NCBI RefSeq assembly: GCF_000801105.2
Contig: NC_079515.1
Location: 3,534,001-3,598,000, forward strand
Source of the DNA: Raphanus sativus
Lineage: Eukaryota; Streptophyta; Magnoliopsida; Brassicales; Brassicaceae
DNA length: 64,000 bases
Direction of reading: 5' to 3'
Position numbers and translations under genes: made by a program. Under the pieces are notes generated by a model that saw nothing but the letters and a program-made list of their open reading frames with translations, ran no database searches and was not told the origin of the DNA. Below, in pieces: positions 61,183-64,000 of the stretch (position 1 is its first letter; each line of letters begins with the position of its first letter).

Positions 61183-63533
61183 TTACTTGTTAATCAAGTC
61201 ACATAGATGAAAAAAATATAAGGGGAAAGAGAGAACTTTTTCTGGGTATAGTGAACTTTTTGTTAGTAAACAGAACCTCTATCTATCTAGCTAGATGGGG
61301 AGAGAAAGAGAGAGATCAGAGAGAGAGATCAAATAGTAGAGGCAAAGTTTTCCTTTGAAAAACGGAGTATATATCTTAAGATAGAGACGTTCTTTTGGAA
61401 GATAGAGACGTTTCTAGTATTGTTTGGGGAGAGAGAGAAACATACTAAGTCTTGAGTTTTTTGGTCGAGATAGAGAGATGGGGATTAGAGAGACGTGTGG
61501 GAGAAAGAGAAAGGGACCTTGGCCAAACCCATCTTTTGAGTGGCGTTTATATGTTGCTTGCATCACAAGATCCCTTTTTCTTTAACACATTTTTGGTTAA
61601 ATGCCTAAATTAGTATAATATAAATACGCGTTTTGGTTGAAATCATCGCATCAGTGACCATATTAATCTTCCTTGTATGGAATTTATGTCTTAATCAAGA
61701 ACAAAACAAAGTTAAAATAGTGGTGATTAGACACAAATATTTTCTCTGCTCTTTTATATCTCACAGATTAATGTATTCTACCTGGCATCATGCTGCGAAG
61801 TTATTACCGGAAATAAATATTTCTTTTTTGAGGTAAAAGACTGCATGACCCGGAGCTAGTTTTATGGTTCAAACTTCAAGTCTTCAACTCAAAAAATCCA
61901 AAAATGAAGTTGTCATATCATACTGCCATGAGCCATCGGTAGCAAGTTGTCTTATGGATTCAATCATAGATTCAAATATATGATGAGACTAATTTATTCA
62001 TAGGGATGACTGATTAAGAATAAAGAATTTCAAATTATTGGACATTATAATATCATGAAAATATGGAGTATGACATGTCAAAGGAAGAAATTATCAAACA
62101 GCCAACGGGGGGCGGTCTTAACGGTCAAATACATACAAAACGTCGTATTCCAATGAGTAGCAACAATATAGAATATATATTTGTTGTTGCACAAGATATT
62201 TGATTATAAACTCGTTTTATGAGAAATATAACCCACGGATTTTTATTAAACGTCCACTAAACAACAAAAACGTAATGAGTTTATCCCAGAATAATTAAAA
62301 GTTGGTGGGCGAAAAAAGTCAAATAAAATTTGCAGAAAGATTAAAAAAAGCTGGTGGATGAAATTCTAGAATCAGACTGAAAGCATACAGCAGGATGAAA
62401 TTATGCTGAATCAACTATTTGTAATTTAAATTCATTGTATAGTTTATGTAGAAATTGCTAACTTCAAACCAAAGTATTGCGATCCACTTTAGACCAATAT
62501 TTTGAAGTATGTAAAGTTCTAATCAAGATATAAAATTTTACTTAGAAATAACAAGGGGGTTTGATTAAAAGGGTATGTATTTGCAATTGTCATATGCATT
62601 TACTTACATCATTGTTAGCTTTATGTTGAAACAACTCAAAACTAATTTTTTTCTTTTTGAGAATATGATTCGATGATAACTGCAGTATAAGTACGCAAAG
62701 AGGATCATCGAAGGCCGTGATTTTGCTTTATTGGGATTTGTGAAGTTAGCCATATCCACTTTTAGACGAACAATTCGTGAGCGAGTCATTAATAAATATA
62801 AGATGACCGGAAAGTTTCTTTTTAGTTGATGTTAATGTTTGACACTTCGCTAGTATTATTAGGGCATGTGATGCGAAGAATAAGTATGTTGACGATAACT
62901 CTTAAAACTTTTAGTCTACGGAACTATACAGCTTTTCTCCTCTAGTAAATTATGGGTAAATTATAATGACATATATAAACTCTAAAAAGACTACACCAGA
63001 AAAGAGATTCAGAGAAGAGATATCTCCTCGTGGCGGTTTCGACCAAGATTAGAATAAAATAGTGCGTTAATATTATGTTAAAACATAAAATACTCGTCCT
63101 AGTCAATCATTTGTTTACATGTGTTAGTTCATATGTCAGTTTTTGAGTTTGCTGTATGAATAAATATGGTATAATAAAACTTTTATATCGCAGTTTTGAT
63201 TTTTTTTGTTTCTGCTCGTAAAAATTCAAAACACATTATGCATTGATATTCTTAGGTTAGTTTAGGACAGTTCATAAAAGTCAACTATATTAATATAAAA
63301 CACCCTTGCGCGTTGCGATTGTAACGGCATGAAGACTAGTTCCCTGCATTTCAATTCGGGTCATTCGATCTTACTCAGGTCGAAGTCAAATTATTTCAAA
63401 AATTACTGGTAAAGATTTAGTGATTGTGTTTCAAAAAAAAAGAAGATTTTGTGATCAAACCACCGAAACTGAATGAAACTGGTTCTGAGGGTAGCAGAAC
63501 TGCGTAAATGTGATAATATAACCTTGTCTAATA
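61183..63533. other. Leader/promoter of the GT61 gene, then AT-rich spacer
   Basis: About 61240-61510 is rich in GAGAGA, probably the leader and core promoter of the GT61 gene. From 61560 on the sequence is AT-rich with only short open frames that resemble nothing known. The next Arabidopsis gene (a TFIIB gene) is not reached. Confidence 0.5.
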
Positions 63534-63794
63534 TTCTATCCGTTTCAAATTAATCTACATTTGAGAGAGAAAAATTGTTTCAAATTTTTTTTTTATTTTT
63601 TTATTGCAATTTTAATAGATAATAATGATAAGTTGTAAATTAAAAAAAAAATAATTGTATTTATTAAATTTTGATTGGTTAAAAATTATGGAAAAGAATA
63701 ATTACAAAAACTATATATTTAATACTAAAACTTAATGTGTTTTATTAATAAGTGTAAAAATCTGAAAACATTGATTAATTTGAAACAGACAGAA
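63534..63794. mobile_element. Stowaway-like MITE, about 261 bp
   Basis: The left end TTCTATCCGTTTCAAATTAA and the right end, reversed, TTCTGTCTGTTTCAAATTAA are near-perfect inverted repeats flanked by TA (63532-63533, 63795-63796). The interior is AT-rich without coding sequence. Confidence 0.7.
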
Positions 63795-64000
63795 TATGTA
63801 TAAATCATCTTATTCTCAAACTATAATTATTGAAAGTTTTATAGATTCAAACCAGCCATGATTCCAATATATGTATATGATGATAATAATCAGACAAAAG
63901 CACATATACAGTATTCAAGTGACATGTTTATATAGATACATACAAACGTAAAACTTATTTCAAAATTATTCAATATCATATAAAATTATCTAAAACCCGA

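Noticed and set aside
63301..63340. Helitron-like 3' end (short CGTT...AACG stem then CTAGT) on the plus strand
   Set aside because: The stem is only four base pairs and no matching 5' end was found; chance is likely.

Overview
This is nuclear plant DNA from the mustard family (Brassicaceae), most likely Brassica, Raphanus or a close relative. The genes are intron-rich with GT-AG splice sites. The predicted proteins are near copies of Arabidopsis thaliana proteins. The order of recognisable genes follows Arabidopsis chromosome 3 from about At3g10070 to At3g10320, recalled from memory. Several expected neighbours are missing, which fits a copy thinned by gene loss after the Brassica genome triplication. 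There is no operon, phage, plasmid or CRISPR structure.

Layout. 1-1927: 5' part of TAF12 (-), cut by the window edge. 1928-5675: gene-poor spacer with a Harbinger-type MITE. 5676-6185: DUF4228/PADRE protein (+). 6617-8535: plastid SOUL heme-binding protein (-). 8790-9403: decayed RECA3 pseudogene (+). 9445-10858: PAP16 (-). 13424-14053: GASA/snakin peptide (+). 14367-16046: Helitron and hAT debris. 16930-17583: CML36 (+). 18162-25316: a complete CACTA transposon with termini, target-site duplication, two genes, a captured host exon pair and a nested hAT MITE. 25966-27060: a 5'-truncated LINE.

The second half is gene-dense: PMT6-like methyltransferase (28688-31018, +), SEC14-like protein (31352-32450, -), tubulin-folding cofactor B (32803-34687, +), lycopene beta-cyclase (34975-36459, -), a plant-1589 family protein (37833-39635, -), reticulon RTNLB8 (40808-42126, -), organellar GYRB1 (43208-49234, -), a nucleotide-sugar/phosphate translocator (49613-51150, -), a CH-domain kinesin-14 (54386-59153, +) and a GT61 glycosyltransferase, MUCI21-like (59472-61182, -). 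The last 2.8 kb holds no gene I can support.

I traced exons by hand. Every gene I annotated end to end closes into one frame (kinesin 975 codons, GYRB1 730, SOUL 294, PAP16 391, GT61 507). The genes are ordinary housekeeping and metabolic genes, and I found no new multi-gene system. The items most worth a second look are the RECA3 pseudogene in its expected syntenic slot, an AT-AC (U12-type) intron in the kinesin motor domain, the host exon pair captured by the CACTA element, an in-frame 19-residue duplication in the GT61 protein and an altered second EF-hand in CML36.
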